Source: Candidatus Phosphoribacter hodrii
GTDB lineage: Bacteria > Actinomycetota > Actinomycetes > Actinomycetales > Dermatophilaceae
Direction: 5' to 3'
Assembly (NCBI GenBank): GCA_016707175.1
Contig: JADJIB010000011.1
Location: 62,001-126,000, forward strand
DNA length: 64,000 nucleotides
The notes under the pieces were generated by a model. That model did no database searches, was not told the DNA's origin, and was given only the letters and a program-made list of their open reading frames with translations. Shown piece by piece: positions 58,101 through 63,900 of this stretch. Position numbers and translations under genes: made by a program. Positions within the stretch are counted from its first letter, which is position 1. Each line of letters begins with the position of its first letter.

Positions 58101-60938
58101 TCGACGGCCGACGCGGTGACGACCACGACCGCTGGTGCCTTGACCGCCCTAGGTGGTCAGACGGTCTCCCGCGAAACCATCAACCTCCTGCACTACCTCC
58201 AGATCCGGTTCGTCGGTGCCGGTGGCGCAGCCATCGACCCCAGCACGATCGACGGCAACGAGATCGAATTGCGCGATGCCGCTGGGACGCTCATCAGCCT
58301 CGCGGTCCCGATCCGGGTCGGAACCACCGATGTCTTCCGCTACGGCCTGAGCGCCGACCTCGTGGCCGGGCGCTACACCATCACGATCCTCGGTGGCAGC
58401 TTCGCCGACGTCAACGGCATCGCCAACGTCACCGAGACCGAGACGTTCACGCTCGTCTCGCCGACCGCCGCCCTCACCGACCCGGTGCGGGGCCAGGTGA
58501 CCTACGTCGACGAGTTCGGCACCCGCGGGTATGTCGACATCACCTTCACTCCGGCCCCCGGCGCCACCCTCAACGTCGCCGAGATCCTCGCGCTGCGCCC
58601 GACGTTCTCCGGCGGCGGCGCCGAGTCACTCACCATCACCTCGGTGACCCGCCAGGGCACGTCCAACGTCTTCCGCTTCGCCTTCACAGGCACGTTCACC
58701 CCCGGCCTGGTCACGATGACTCTGGCTGCCGGCGCGTGGCGCGACTCGGCGGGCAACGCATCAGCGGCCACGACCAACACGTTCCGGCTCATTGCCCCCG
58801 CGCAGTCCTTCTTCATCGAGTTGTCCGGCGGGCTGCGCCTTGAGGCGGGTGGCCTGACGTCGGAGCCGCTCATCGACCTGTCGGCCTCGGTGCTGTTGGA
58901 GATCGACAACAACCGCAGGTTGTTCATCCTCACCTTCGAGGGGCAGCTGAGCATCATCAAGCTCGGGACTGTCGGAGCGACCTCGGGCCGGTTCGTCCTG
59001 GACAACAGCGACCCCGCGCACCTGCCGCCGCGGCTGTGGGGTGTGGCATCACTGCAGACCAACTTCGACGCGCTGCTTCCCTACGGCCTGCGGCTGAGCG
59101 CCTCCGGGACCCTGCAGATCAACCTCACCAACGAGACCAAGGTCGAGACGATCACCCTCAAGGGCGTCGGCCCCGGGCACACCGACCTGGTCCAGACCTA
59201 CACCCTTAAGCCCTACAGCTTCGGCCTTGAGTTGGTCGGGCTGGCCGTCGTGAGCATCCCCGGCACGAGCACCGAGCTCATGCGCATCCAGGGCGGGCTG
59301 CTGCTGGACATCTCCATGGCCGAGAACCCGTCGCTGACGATGTTCATGACCGGCACGCTGTCCTACGGCTCGGGCTCGGTCCAGATCACGCTGGCCTCGG
59401 CGACCGCGGTGCTGTTCATCCGCACCGACGCCGGACACGCCGGTGTCGCGGGCAGTGTGACGATCTCCGCCGGCGGCGACATCGGCCTGCCCAACCTGGC
59501 GCTCTTCTCAGCGACCGGCACGGTCAACCTCATGTTCAACACGACGCTGCAGGACCAGACGCTGGAGTTGCCGGCCTCCTTCCTGCCGCTGCTGCGCGCG
59601 GGCGACCCGAGCACCATCACCGTGTATGCCGCCCCGCCAGACCTCACCGGCGAGCCGCCCGCGGGTGCCGCTCCCGCGGCATACGTCAAGGCGACCGTCC
59701 GCGCGCAGTTGGTCTTTGCAGGCGTCCTTGTCCTCGACGGGTACATCGGGATCACTGCTGCGGGCTCTGGCGCCGGCGCCTACTTCAAGGTCGACGGTGC
59801 GCTCGGCACCCAGATCCCCGGCATCGGCGCGATGACCGCTTTGGTCAACCTCGGGGTCTACGTCGGGGCCAACCCCGGCGTGATCGGGCGCGTGCAACTG
59901 ACCCGCGGCGGCAACGGCGTGCCGGGCTTCAGCTTCAACGGTCAGTTCCTCCTGGAGATCAACACCTTCAGTGGGCCGCAGGACATCCAGACCTTCAAGA
60001 TCGAACAGACGACGGTCAACGGCGTCAGTCGGTTCGGTGGCTTCGCCCATGACCCGGACACGAACGCCCTGATCGTCGAAAGCGTGACGATCCAGAACGG
60101 GTTCCACCTCGAGTTCTACGGCGATCTGCGGATCCTCGACACCCTCGTTGTCACTGGGCACGTGGAGCTGACCATTTCGTCGTCCGAGGTCACCCTCGTC
60201 GTCAACGCGTCACTGCGGTTGGATCCGATCGGCTCGGTCAGCCTCGTCAACAGCGGCTTCAGCATCACCTCGGCGGGCCTCGTGGCGCGGGTCGAACTCG
60301 TCTTCGACGTCGCTGCCGGGACCTCGATCGGTGCCGGGATCGGCCTTGAGCTGACCGGCAACGCGCTGCTGGCACTCAACACCACAGGCTCCGAACGCAC
60401 CCTCGGATCCAGCACGGTTCAACCGGGGTTCCTCCTGCGGATCACCGGAACCGTCAACTTCCTTAACTTCGCGTCGGCGAGCGGGTTCGTCGAGATCAGT
60501 GTCAGCGGGACGACCTTCCAACTGCTGTTCGACGTGAACTTCGCCTTCGGCGGGTTGACCTTCCACGCGGGCGGCGGCGCCGCGGTCCGCGGTGGCGCCA
60601 ACCCGGGCTTCGCCATGAGCCTGGCCGTCTCTGTCACTGCCGCTGACCCGCTGGGCGTCTTCACGATCGAAGCGTCCGGGACGCTTCAGCTCAACACGTC
60701 CAGTGCGGCCCTGCTTGGGCTGGCTGCGAACTCGTTCCTGCTCGACCTCACGGGCCACGTCGACATCCTCAAGGTGTTCACCTTTGACGCGACCATGCGC
60801 GTGGTCGTCGGTCGGCTCGGCGACACCGGCTACTCCGGCCTCGTCGCCCGGTGCCTGGTACTTCCGGGCGTCGGCGAGCATCGACTTCTTCGGTTTGGCC
60901 ACCCTGTCGGGCAGCATCTTCCTCAACTCCAACGGTGA
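37128..60938 (+). CDS. giant repetitive surface or secreted protein, main frame
   Basis: The uninterrupted frame spans 7,936 codons and continues in another frame after a probable single-base insertion near 60,850, so the gene is at least 8,950 codons and leaves the window. Order: Sec signal (residues about 20-45, ending SAAAAS); Ala/Gln-rich coil (88-165); metzincin domain (about 208-311; HEIGHALGLSH at 286-296, Met302); Thr/Asp/Pro/Gly linker (345-405); beta-strand repeats like filamentous adhesins (425-1100); a ZU5-like domain (about 1118-1278); about 31 repeats of roughly 120 residues (about 1298-5390) with a calcium-loop-like DTNGNGRIDAAEI near 5018; Ig-like domains (about 5455-5735 and 6468-7225) and further beta repeats. 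ATG 37128 is preferred; the frame opens at 37020. The domains predict an extracellular adhesin or matrix protein, not an enzyme alone. Confidence 0.85.
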   Translation: MARSVGEVAFSDHPPVWRGRGPLALLVCFAVAVSTLVGVPSAAAASPAPASTAAAAAPQSAAGAPALRALPDVGAKPLRQPVTTTAQALPAAAARARIDAALAQARRQADGQRAVARAQAAQSAQAAQAAQAAKVRQVQDAKAAADAKIQEALQALARALSTSQCTTVGGTNGTAASVSCPLAGGSSATVTGGGSATPTPLLATSAAAHRGFGAANGLGSADLAAAFESARADWEAWGADTRGITVSLAHLPGAMLGSTLGRHIEIDADAAGWGWATVDLRTVLRHEIGHALGLSHADSGVMAATLAPGVSVPVLGADTFGPRLAAQGHAALTLSGGIPADGEPTTTDPGTTTTDPGTTTTDPGTTTTDPGTTTTDPGTTTTDPGTTTTDPGTTTTDPGTTTDPAVEATPEAAPEATVQESVQDAEVQTEVDPRWVVEGTTAVLDLGDGVQREGTISYDATTGELVFQWAGRTVRLRATGVTSVVVRGGAGTDKISIDLEQLPDGNPSVEVSIEQSLGSITLTGLGESVSLTSDATMRLIVSGLRATIALAAPQLAALIGAAGSDVVVVGEIRFTDTGASLTITARHIDLGSSSIDTRSDRGAGDIHLVAIDEREDADAGIRGTGASLAGGAISLKSSASSSQRAAATIALTDSRIDAAGDVALDSDTTIVAAAADAAHLSSSATTVLTGTTVISTPGRVSLSARSTTNVTAAGTRSGTAVERLTRAAVDGDTTISATDLSVSAESAGVLTVGVRADRADVGDLAGLFAAAQKAPGQGAANSSLTAATDAVVSGILRLNALSAHLFASSIDQALVTTTTGSGAALALNRVVTSTTARVADGASLQLGGSDLSVMATTDTTATATALSGRGPSLGVVVGTNAAAATLGEQADVTGTGDLVLRAASIDRQSVDASTALLSSAVSTTAQIGAGSPLTTTGSLTILAEQDATATTTGAGLSLTISEHRVTTAAGRSLLVSGAITLSGSGQSRTSAFSTTGGWVPSEQGRAVLAALGGLPGVDVAHPVALRGQAVNLALATVTSRLPFDLPITAGGPLTVLAVIAGSATASIGTGLNAGTAPTMALNVASHLGVVEINPSRYAAADLVAHSGRGPPRAGDDFAAFVPSSFTGSVAANLVSRTTWVRTPDQPPVQVMAFWPPAGAVLVTAALGGTLSADGATLTFAPGSLRADAWVTMVPRNTRVPGLLATSAVYDLHALDARSGAVISTFAIAPVLTISVPAGASRSAVYYLAADGTLQRQNTRYDAAAGVLTSALPHFSSYVAGSPLAGVIGWLVPALEGLLAGGTGPIALGNLDLGNGISLTGVSLTVSALSGSVTSATGVATLAGALAINLTVGSWHLTGSATLTSTYTLNNQALADGTLALTVETLTIDIASGTETVVALSAASATFGQPAADLQLTATLVTADFGAASIVSLDAGSLTLTSRAVTQDIDLEITGASALVGATGVSFTNVALSYSGAAGAHLSGAVSVTVGGQTLSGSFDATASGTALSVSVTGLTMTLAAGTAQSVTLADGHGTLTLDGTSVSGSLGATIVATGLIEATVTGDVTIDTAADTVQARLAVRGLSIFLGGSGVGVSLSDGVVGLVIAAHGTAVEYAVDATGMVALTGVPGVTASGLIRLRRSTFAAAVSETIDLGDGSGQVDVVFDAGAADVLSGTGLTIAALGQSLTADVSFAVSAATTTVTVSNLSFAVGSTLTFANTGSAGTLTVSATSVTGSLSGTLTATLPGVALTGSFALDLLTDADPSAAQHVWLTATNASLTIAGQQIAADALTVQRVTVAGVSTTTIAIDNGRFQIQSGSTVLLSATAITGSFDVTATGVRGSVSATITSNVAGLGFATSVTVEVDSSAPFLRVQALGTTVTVAGQAITADLTITRGVDTAGATRLAVGIANGSIDLGPVHVGSVQGALVVTAAGLAVSVRGTVTIAVTGVSFTGTLDVLANSTGVAVDTSIRVGDADVALVLPGGAAYLRVAGTDIHLDVFGQTLSGDLVVEQTSTTTTTVTVSNAALSLAGGLATLTGATATFTIDATGLVGSFTGAMGLTLPGIQVGGTVSADINTAAGTVRIGGVSLDVLVGGVHLLGELWFARTPTAVELTLVGVSLDLGGFVTIASATGSFSISAAGVSGEITATAMVVVPDLLSLTASVTIALDTSVGRLRIELLGVDASVAGLGRLTGDLAFERVLAADGTTRTVIALADATAYLGTSSTAALNNGEGVLVLGSGGIAGYVSGTTDVSAANVGISGSVLLQVNTSGAPVDVSVVVGGATVSVKFASPDDVFAISVSDLSLNIADVLTIEGNVTFSDTTMTINGTPTQVQSFAGTGLTLFLGRGPAKLSSGAINPLAMGVLLSDATIGLLSFGGGYALVATGVVSLLGITGVTITGTTSVRINTTGSAINQSVSIPGSTDPPVEIVFADTATVTDFSVTAATLAMGGQSLTGDFSFSRVGTDVVVSAQNVALSFGTAAAVTNISGSLLLGSSGVAGQLSAHLAISALALEVDGHIALNTTGTAVNRTVGTVVFDLPAGPYVRVEASNLTLTILGQQLQADLAVERGVAADGSAITIIGLNDVSITLGVGTQGLSLTNGSGLLVSSAAGLAGEVSGTVARLLGSGVSLTGSLRLAINATAAAVNRTFTVDGVQQSLSLPAGPYLRFEGIGLTLTVLGQSLSADVVVERVAAVTAAGVADPTRQVLRIGATNVSAALGGDPALITLTNGTALFLLTADGFAGRVTGTVTVAVPQVGLSGALAVEFNTGTLAVEQSFTIAGATTTLTLPAGQYVRVAGTAISLDMLGQHLSADVVVTRTETSGVVTLTVALENLVLRLGGTSGAPPLTATQKTGTTATFDLTAAGVSGTVEVTIAVTAPGVAFSGDFALTFNTAAGTKFVRLGGTAVNLTVAGQTVSGDFTFEQVTNAAGGSVVRVGIANGRLAFGPVLDPIITASGGIGMFVVSGAGVAGSLAATVTVAATAGFTVTGGVEIAVNTSAVAVRDSLTVGTGTVSIDLPAGPYLRIAGTGVSLDIAGQTLQGNIAVERSVSFGPDGVAGGGDDHTMVRIAATDVSMSLGDGTRTLVSLTNGQALLVLPGTGLAGSISGTLAVTGVPGLTLSGSFAVEVNSTGGAVDETFVVGGVTTTITFAANAPLRVSGTGVVLGIAGQVLQADVIITKSTTSLTVDVTNGSLSFGTVDQPLVRATNVHGNLAMTSTALSGSVTADLTVDVSGFSASGTVALSVNTAGTDPGVELVVTNATVTVAGQSLGAGELRVRRTTGATAEVVIAVTDLTLSLGSFVTVTTANHWSGIFLITPAGITAAFSGDLTNVFSIPGITVSGSVSLVVNTVPSVVSRPDLGLSVDAGPLVGVDITAGVLAVSGGPSFSGNFTLLSTAGTTVIGFSNVIVNLTQSGGAAVGITDGTGAFLVTSGTSGGIAGQFSGAVAVAGGSLTAGAQVSVRYNGTTVAIGTTISVGGVDLPLVFAADEIADATGPFVEVSISGALKLGDFVEVSGTITFGGGIVAVDNLTVFLGRGPGFLDDGTTLNPLAVGVYVTGVSGTISGTTGSRSVAVSGAIHIQGVPGLTLAGTASVRYNEGLETTLGGILLPAGTPTAPYALLIGDLTLTVAGQELSGTFAIETLGSQGMRFAFGTTAAPAGNPLRVSLAGGVAVAEVAFGELIVGPSGIAAALAGTITFGGTPSFTLTGGMSVQINTTTSEKTVNGVTLTPSSVAVVFGSIAFPGTLTVAGQTLTGVFGLRQVTGTQMPDALPGTPPPTTLVVLATHVGLSIGTATAGVRLTDGEALFVITSDGIAGRVSGAVQILVPGDAVTFAGTFSVAVNSGANAVRQQATVDADTTLSLDLPAGPYLRVEGLGVTMTFAGQRISGDFSLERATIPGPGNTVEAVTSIGLANVSVGLGDGTTDYVRLTDGTGGFILQAAGVAGTMSGTVAVTVPGVTLSGDLTFTINTSAAGVATTMTVGTTTIALNVEGGPYLKVSGTAITLSIGSFALLGDVTFEQQTLASGAKLVNVTLAVTADFGAPIGSLSLSGALQIGPGGLAGVLALAAVSIDLGGGVSLAASSLSFEVNNANTPVTLADGTALPAGPYVRMLGEGIALSLGGPTLTASFSFTSQATAGGAKRTVVAVTGGSLTLAAGQAALLEGIEGIFIVAPTGLAGRLGGTVNLAGLLPASVTVTGAFSLEINKTSSRVTESVTLAGTTVSLDVPAGPFVRVAGTGIVINIAGQSLTGDVAFERTASTTKITIANASLRLGDGTTDFVVLSNGTGDFTLGGTAAAPTMIGSLSVDVAVLVPQVSLTGTLSLQVEQTSTARTLRVGGTGVALVIAGQRLGGDFWFEQSTAGTTRTIKVSASNVSLFLGDPGATTATTDDRGLQLTGGTGSMLLTSTGIAASVSGTIALVGLDDLPFSLGSLTVALQINTMPTAVVDTALSLDLPAGKFIRVQVGTLAAPVTVTMFGQQFGGVFAFEQVRSAGPDKVSNTTDDVNVIRIQATAVSLFLGDNGGTTADLTDDVGVRVSNGSALLLITSQGIAGSISATATISLGSGIGAISATVGVEINQLRQTINGKVMPIAVNETFVLDGVTSTLSLPAGSYLSVSVTGLSLEIAGQRLTADIAFQRAARLAADGSILTPATPVYDVFVRLDNVSLRLGTPERDIVVVSNGSGVFAIFGATAGTPGGLAGSLSADVAIDIPGVTFTGSFEVAINTTTIVRTIDGVDIARGVKVSALNIELTAFGQRLTGNFAFAKDTTTGAITLALSNVSLELGDGTTTFVTVTIASGALLITPTGLAGSVVAGIVLSPDLISDFTLTADVILQINTGPTDVNQTLTVGGSDISLVVPKNTLRVQIGLIGRPAQITLLGQRLSAVVVVTQTKTAAGTKVVRMAFTDVNLFLGDDKGTAETTDDIGVNLTDGSGALLLTPAGFAGEFDGDVAFVAPAGFPVQFSAHLTLQINNLAVAVNETMQFLGVDVTTTTQGTAVAAEVQQVTVNVPAGSFTLAYDTNGNGRIDAAEITAPLVVGASASDVQTALNTLVGGAGVTVVTTATGYAVTFADSGNRGQLQANVRLLVLPRGPYLRFVAAGVDIVTSGVTIHADLAFERVGPVGAQVTKIAFANASVSSTATIDGGTNPGLKDAQGALIIFSPGTATDDAVPTTKTTLGGVAGILTGRVAAGNSSFALDASVGFSVNTTGVIVHQSVDVGGTVISLDLAASPAFTFIVQNLDFQFGDILEIRAGQFSIGSGSFSGTGLEIFVGKGPSKLDDGSTNPDAIGLLIRNASLAFINNPNNGFAIKVTGTLALLGLDGLSVSGTVAFEANTSTQALTPPGSSTPLVAGRYSFIATGVSISVAGIFAITGNLGLTRAPNGDLDIFFNPASVAVSISGTEIARLSGFASFTISSVTGFRLNNFKVDNFDLFPSGTPLTALAATATTAPVLFPTADLASPLKGAVTNSATVGTSITVVFNDVNGVGLRPETIRDSDPEFDLLVNGSPSTVTVNGIPTAVAGKVNTWTYTLSGALPADGLVTVRFRQAGFSDLGGSMNMSEDEQFVLFTPTPTNPRPGPVAQLANPSGGGTITAAQINAQRYIDVTYTSLPAATGGVLDPIIKSSIETSVAPFKITGAGIADLALDPVTGAPLIVGQPLLISGRAATATTVTYRYFLKDKNTANTIGMFTSGAIQVEFFAERIRSGPVDGTYVSKNAAQSQSFTINASAPGAATTGGPIALGPLTLQGPSVGLADFGFADGMVVLTIAVGVDRASLNFGGSATNNTTTPTTAQSNSGITVDLIGILGTFDLAVDVFGLLGGNVRVEPTGKWNLRVASLEAEIPNLAKLTAEGILVGYDPAADDSQELIRINSATLTLPKFGITGSIRPYDPAQASNIAANNIRANDEPMLGVIPGLSIRGNGFSLGTAELAYGLPPEAGGLTPSSGVVDEKITFGGILELADIRVGVSGLTVTFGTETTFTGLIYIASGGAKLFPNGAFGATISDRLTADDRRPDGTADTEAFRIAVTFAAGKVQAFQMSIDTLEVRLGTFVTLTARDFLLDTGAAGSSDRMVQFGSIGAKVTIGALVIGGEGRNFAIRGDGTFEALQGFGVFLSVGSATGDSFQWPSFLPVRIDALGIQWVDIQNAPEDFVLTLSATVTGIKGMSGLEFSGSIQGVKIAPALLAQGKFPIIAIDSIAVQVKGKMFGGELEAGLVGGILRLDSNFAIIGTFDTTTPVAQRIFYLGISGGFSIAGMAGLTIRIGLSELGPLQVFINVEVPGGVLLEPTTGLTLNDFSAGVEFFKTLPSIDDPLALRSSAFGLPTNLTADQWMAGLQSQVALQAKAISLNPSQSGFEAAFTSPMVITGSARVYSIYTSQAVFNGLVMVKISTDGKILISGTLNFADNNISISGRLYADLSRVATGDVVVLFLADVPDQVRLLTIYGKLKMGFRNSSGQEVTFDVVDVPDPAATVTAPTVNVAAPVGGGGTIDVSLANAGSGERTIDVTFTPPAGASLDIASILDSAQEFTLTVNGVTRTITSGIPVPIIAVTTSEGVIFVPLESDGTKVTYTYRKPGESSDTVETVVTLASLPAGSDLMTEAVRISGTTRFRYAIGAAPLPLGTVALAFTAGGVKNRDVTTTSGTTVGAGNAATTVSFTVTGVSAVVVDPGPGGTVDITVVNNRPWLTFIDVDFTVGSGRTIDLASILDLAPEISLGGSGLGSAALDGTRVPTVLSVDATTGTVRVRFWTTGAFAASGTVTVTPLLRTWAFTATLSAATLASVTIPANTSVTTIAVTIPGVTADMASLNGLSFVDLDAAAPGVQLYAASGQIVTLDTSRAIVWNGSAFLIPVIATSSTAPELEVEAQIQAGTVSWTSAQDSDYTGRTAAVAPATVTGATTYIDVTFSPSMGALLTQGSINGDEILLTGVGAAGISLVSGGAVYLHGTTWRFALSGQFAIGAVNVNIKLDAFSDNSGRSPPAGSVLVQSFTVVGSTADAVTTTTAGALTALGGQTVSRETINLLHYLQIRFVGAGGAAIDPSTIDGNEIELRDAAGTLISLAVPIRVGTTDVFRYGLSADLVAGRYTITILGGSFADVNGIANVTETETFTLVSPTAALTDPVRGQVTYVDEFGTRGYVDITFTPAPGATLNVAEILALRPTFSGGGAESLTITSVTRQGTSNVFRFAFTGTFTPGLVTMTLAAGAWRDSAGNASAATTNTFRLIAPAQSFFIELSGGLRLEAGGLTSEPLIDLSASVLLEIDNNRRLFILTFEGQLSIIKLGTVGATSGRFVLDNSDPAHLPPRLWGVASLQTNFDALLPYGLRLSASGTLQINLTNETKVETITLKGVGPGHTDLVQTYTLKPYSFGLELVGLAVVSIPGTSTELMRIQGGLLLDISMAENPSLTMFMTGTLSYGSGSVQITLASATAVLFIRTDAGHAGVAGSVTISAGGDIGLPNLALFSATGTVNLMFNTTLQDQTLELPASFLPLLRAGDPSTITVYAAPPDLTGEPPAGAAPAAYVKATVRAQLVFAGVLVLDGYIGITAAGSGAGAYFKVDGALGTQIPGIGAMTALVNLGVYVGANPGVIGRVQLTRGGNGVPGFSFNGQFLLEINTFSGPQDIQTFKIEQTTVNGVSRFGGFAHDPDTNALIVESVTIQNGFHLEFYGDLRILDTLVVTGHVELTISSSEVTLVVNASLRLDPIGSVSLVNSGFSITSAGLVARVELVFDVAAGTSIGAGIGLELTGNALLALNTTGSERTLGSSTVQPGFLLRITGTVNFLNFASASGFVEISVSGTTFQLLFDVNFAFGGLTFHAGGGAAVRGGANPGFAMSLAVSVTAADPLGVFTIEASGTLQLNTSSAALLGLAANSFLLDLTGHVDILKVFTFDATMRVVVGRLGDTGYSGLVARCLVLPGVGEHRLLRFGHPVGQHLPQLQR
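37983..38033 (+). other. metzincin zinc site in the giant protein
   Basis: HEIGHALGLSH (codons 37983-38015) gives three His and one Glu in the HExxHxxGxxH pattern, and Met302 (38031) is the candidate Met-turn residue. Metzincin, matrixin-like peptidases need exactly this. The surrounding residues 208-311 fit a small matrixin domain. Confidence 0.7.
38160..38340 (+). repeat. coding 21-bp repeat (Thr-Thr-Thr-Thr-Asp-Pro-Gly)
   Basis: Eight in-frame units of about 7 residues (TTTTDPG), differing mainly at third codon positions, make an extended linker between the protease-like and adhesin-like parts. Units this similar can expand or contract by slippage, so length may vary between strains. Confidence 0.9.
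42150..53270 (+). repeat. array of about 31 diverged ~120-residue repeats in the giant protein
   Basis: The recurring element is a strand pair such as LTLTVLGQSLSADVVVERV (pattern LxLxxxGQxLxxDxxxER). I counted about 31 near-evenly spaced copies, about 365 bp apart on average, often preceded by LPAGPYLRV. The DNA is well diverged, so the array is old and selected at the protein level. I recognise no named family. Confidence 0.75.
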
Positions 60939-63900
60939 CTTCATCCTGGACATCTCGGGGCACCTGCAGCTCGGCTCGGACAGCTTCGGGATCAGCGGCG
61001 ACTTCACCTTCCACGTCAGCTCGGTGCACTACCTGTCGCCGGACCACTACGTGTTCTCCCTGAGTGGCTCGGCGTCGGTGCGGGTGCGGGTATTCGGCAT
61101 CACACTGATCGGTGCGGGGCTGAGCTTCACGTTTGGGTTCGACACCGCCGACATCGATGCGGGGGGCCGGGTCAAGATCGAACTCTCGGTCACCGTCACG
61201 ATTTCGCTGCTCTTCTTCGACATCTCCAAGACCGCCTACTTCACCATCGGCTACCTGCAGTTCCCGCCGCCCACGTATATGGCCGGCGGTGGCAGCACGA
61301 CCACGACCGACGAAGCAACGGCCCAGTCGTTCTCGGGCGGGGCGCTCGTGCTCAACGTCGGTAGTCGGGGCCAGTTCCGCAACATCGGGGAAGACGACCC
61401 CAACGAGGCGATGACGGTCGAGCAGATCGGGACGACTGCGGCCGGGGCGACGATCAAGGTGTCCGGCTATGGACGCAGCAACACCTATGAAGGCGTCACC
61501 TCGATCGTCGCCGACTTCGGCGACGGCAACGACGGCCTCGTCGTCGACCCGTCGGTCACCGTGCCGCTGACGATCTCGGGTGGGACCGGCAACGACACCA
61601 TCAGCATTGACGCGAACAGCGCCGGCAACCTCGTCAACGGCCAGGACGGCGACGACTACCTGTCGCTGGGCGGCCGGGCGAGCGGCACCCTCAACGGCGG
61701 CAACGGCGCCGACTTCCTTGAGCACACCGGCACCGGCTCAGCTACCCTCAACGGCGGCGCGGATAACGATGCCCTCATCGGCTCCAGCGCCACCGATGTC
61801 CTGCACGGCGGCACCGGCAACGACCAACTCAGCGGCATCGCGCTCACCTATGACGGTGGAGACGGTGACGACTTCATCACGCTGAGCCTGACCACCGACC
61901 GACCGGCGACCTTCACCGGCGGCACCGGGTCCGACATCCTGGCGGTCACCCTGTCCGGCAGCAACGACACCGCCGCCCTCACCGCCGCCGGCACGTCAGC
62001 CGTGACGTTCTCGTTGAACGGCACTGACCGGGCCACTACGGGCATAGAGACTTTCCGGCTCGACGGCCTCAACGGGACTGACCTCTTCACCGTCGGCTAC
62101 CTGCCGACAAACACCGGTGTCACCGACGTCAGCATCAACCTCGGCACCGGCGGCGCGGATCGCGTGACGGTCAACGGCTCGAGCGGCGCGGACAACTTCA
62201 CCCTCGGCTATGTCACCCGCGCCGGGCGACCCAACCCCGAGGCCTTCGTCGACGCAGGTGACTACACCGTCTACATCGGTGCCTCGGTCCGCGCCGAGGG
62301 TGACCGGCTCGTCCTCGACACCGGCGACGGCAACGACATCCTGGACGCCTCCGCCTTCCAGGCCACCGGCTTCACCCCGACCGACCGGATCGCGCTCACC
62401 CTCATCGGCGGCAACGGCGATGACCGGCTCGTCGGTTCGCCGTTCGACGACGTTCTCGACAGCGGGGCGGGCGACGACCAGGTCACCGGCGGCACCGGTC
62501 TGGACGTGTTCATCGACCCGTCCGGCAATGACACGCTCATCGAGACCGTCACCGGTGATGTCGGCATCTACGACAACCTGTTCATCGTCGGCACCATCGC
62601 CGCGAACGGCGTCGACTTCGCCAGCAGCGTGTCCGAGGACCTCGCGTTCCAGTTCGAGAACCTGACCCTGACGGGCGGGTCCGGCTCCAACACCTACCTC
62701 TTCGGCGACGAAGACGGGCGGGTGCTCGTCGGTGGCGTCCAGCGTGACGCCCGACCGTGGACCGGCATTGCCTCACTGGCGACGCTCGACGGAGCCGACA
62801 CGGTCCGCGTGTCGTTGCTCGGGGCGACCGGAGCCCGGATCTCGATCACCGACAGCGCCGGCAGCGACCAACTCATCGTCAACGGCACCAGCCAGCGTGA
62901 GGACCTCATCGTCGAGGTCGTCTCCGGTCGCGGCTATGTCCGTCAGACCGCCCCCGGTGCCGCCGCTGACCTCGTGACGATCGACCACAGCGGCATCGAG
63001 CAGGTCACGATCAACGCCCTCGGCGGTGGCGACCGGATCGCGGTCCGCAACATCACCGTCCGCCACGACATCAACGCGGGCACCGGCGATGACTTCATCA
63101 GCGTCGGGAGCCAGGCGGCCGTCGGCGCCACCGACACGACGTGGCCCAACAGCGGCGGCACCGTGGACGGCATACAGGCTGCTCTCGTCGTGGACGGCGG
63201 AAACTCCGACGGGTCGCAGTCCGGAGTCGATCTCTTGAGTGTCGACGACACCGGCGACCTCAACGACAACACCGGTGTGCTCACCGCCACGACGATCACC
63301 GGCCTGGACATGGCGTCAGCCGGCGTCACCTACACCCTCTTCGAGGACCTGCTCATCGGGCTGGGGTCGGGCAACGACACCTTCACCATCGACAGCACGC
63401 ACGCCGGAGCCTTCCGCACCACGTCGCTGGCGACCTGGGCCGGCAACGACACCGTCATCGTTCGGACCATCAGTGGCCCGACGAGCATCGACACCGGCAC
63501 CGGCGACGACACCGTCCGGGTGAGTTCCACCATCACCGGCACCGGCGGCGCCCTCACCGGCATCACCGCGGCCCTCACCCTGACCGGCTCGACCGGCGGC
63601 AACGACCGACTCTTCGTCGACGACGCAGCGACCACCCCCGACGTCATCGGTGTCCTCACCGACCTCAGCCTGGTCGGCGTGGGCATGACCCTCGGCGGGT
63701 CGGGCGCCCTCGGCAACCTCGTGCAGGTGCTCTCGGTGCTCGGTGCGGCCGACGGTCGGTTCACCATCGGGATCGCCGGCGTGGGCACCACCGTCCAACT
63801 CGACTTCGACGCCACAGCCGCCACCGTGCAGCAGGCCCTGGAGGCCCTCCTCGGCGCCGGGAACGTCGTCGTCGCCAAGGCCGGCGGTCGGTGGACCGTG

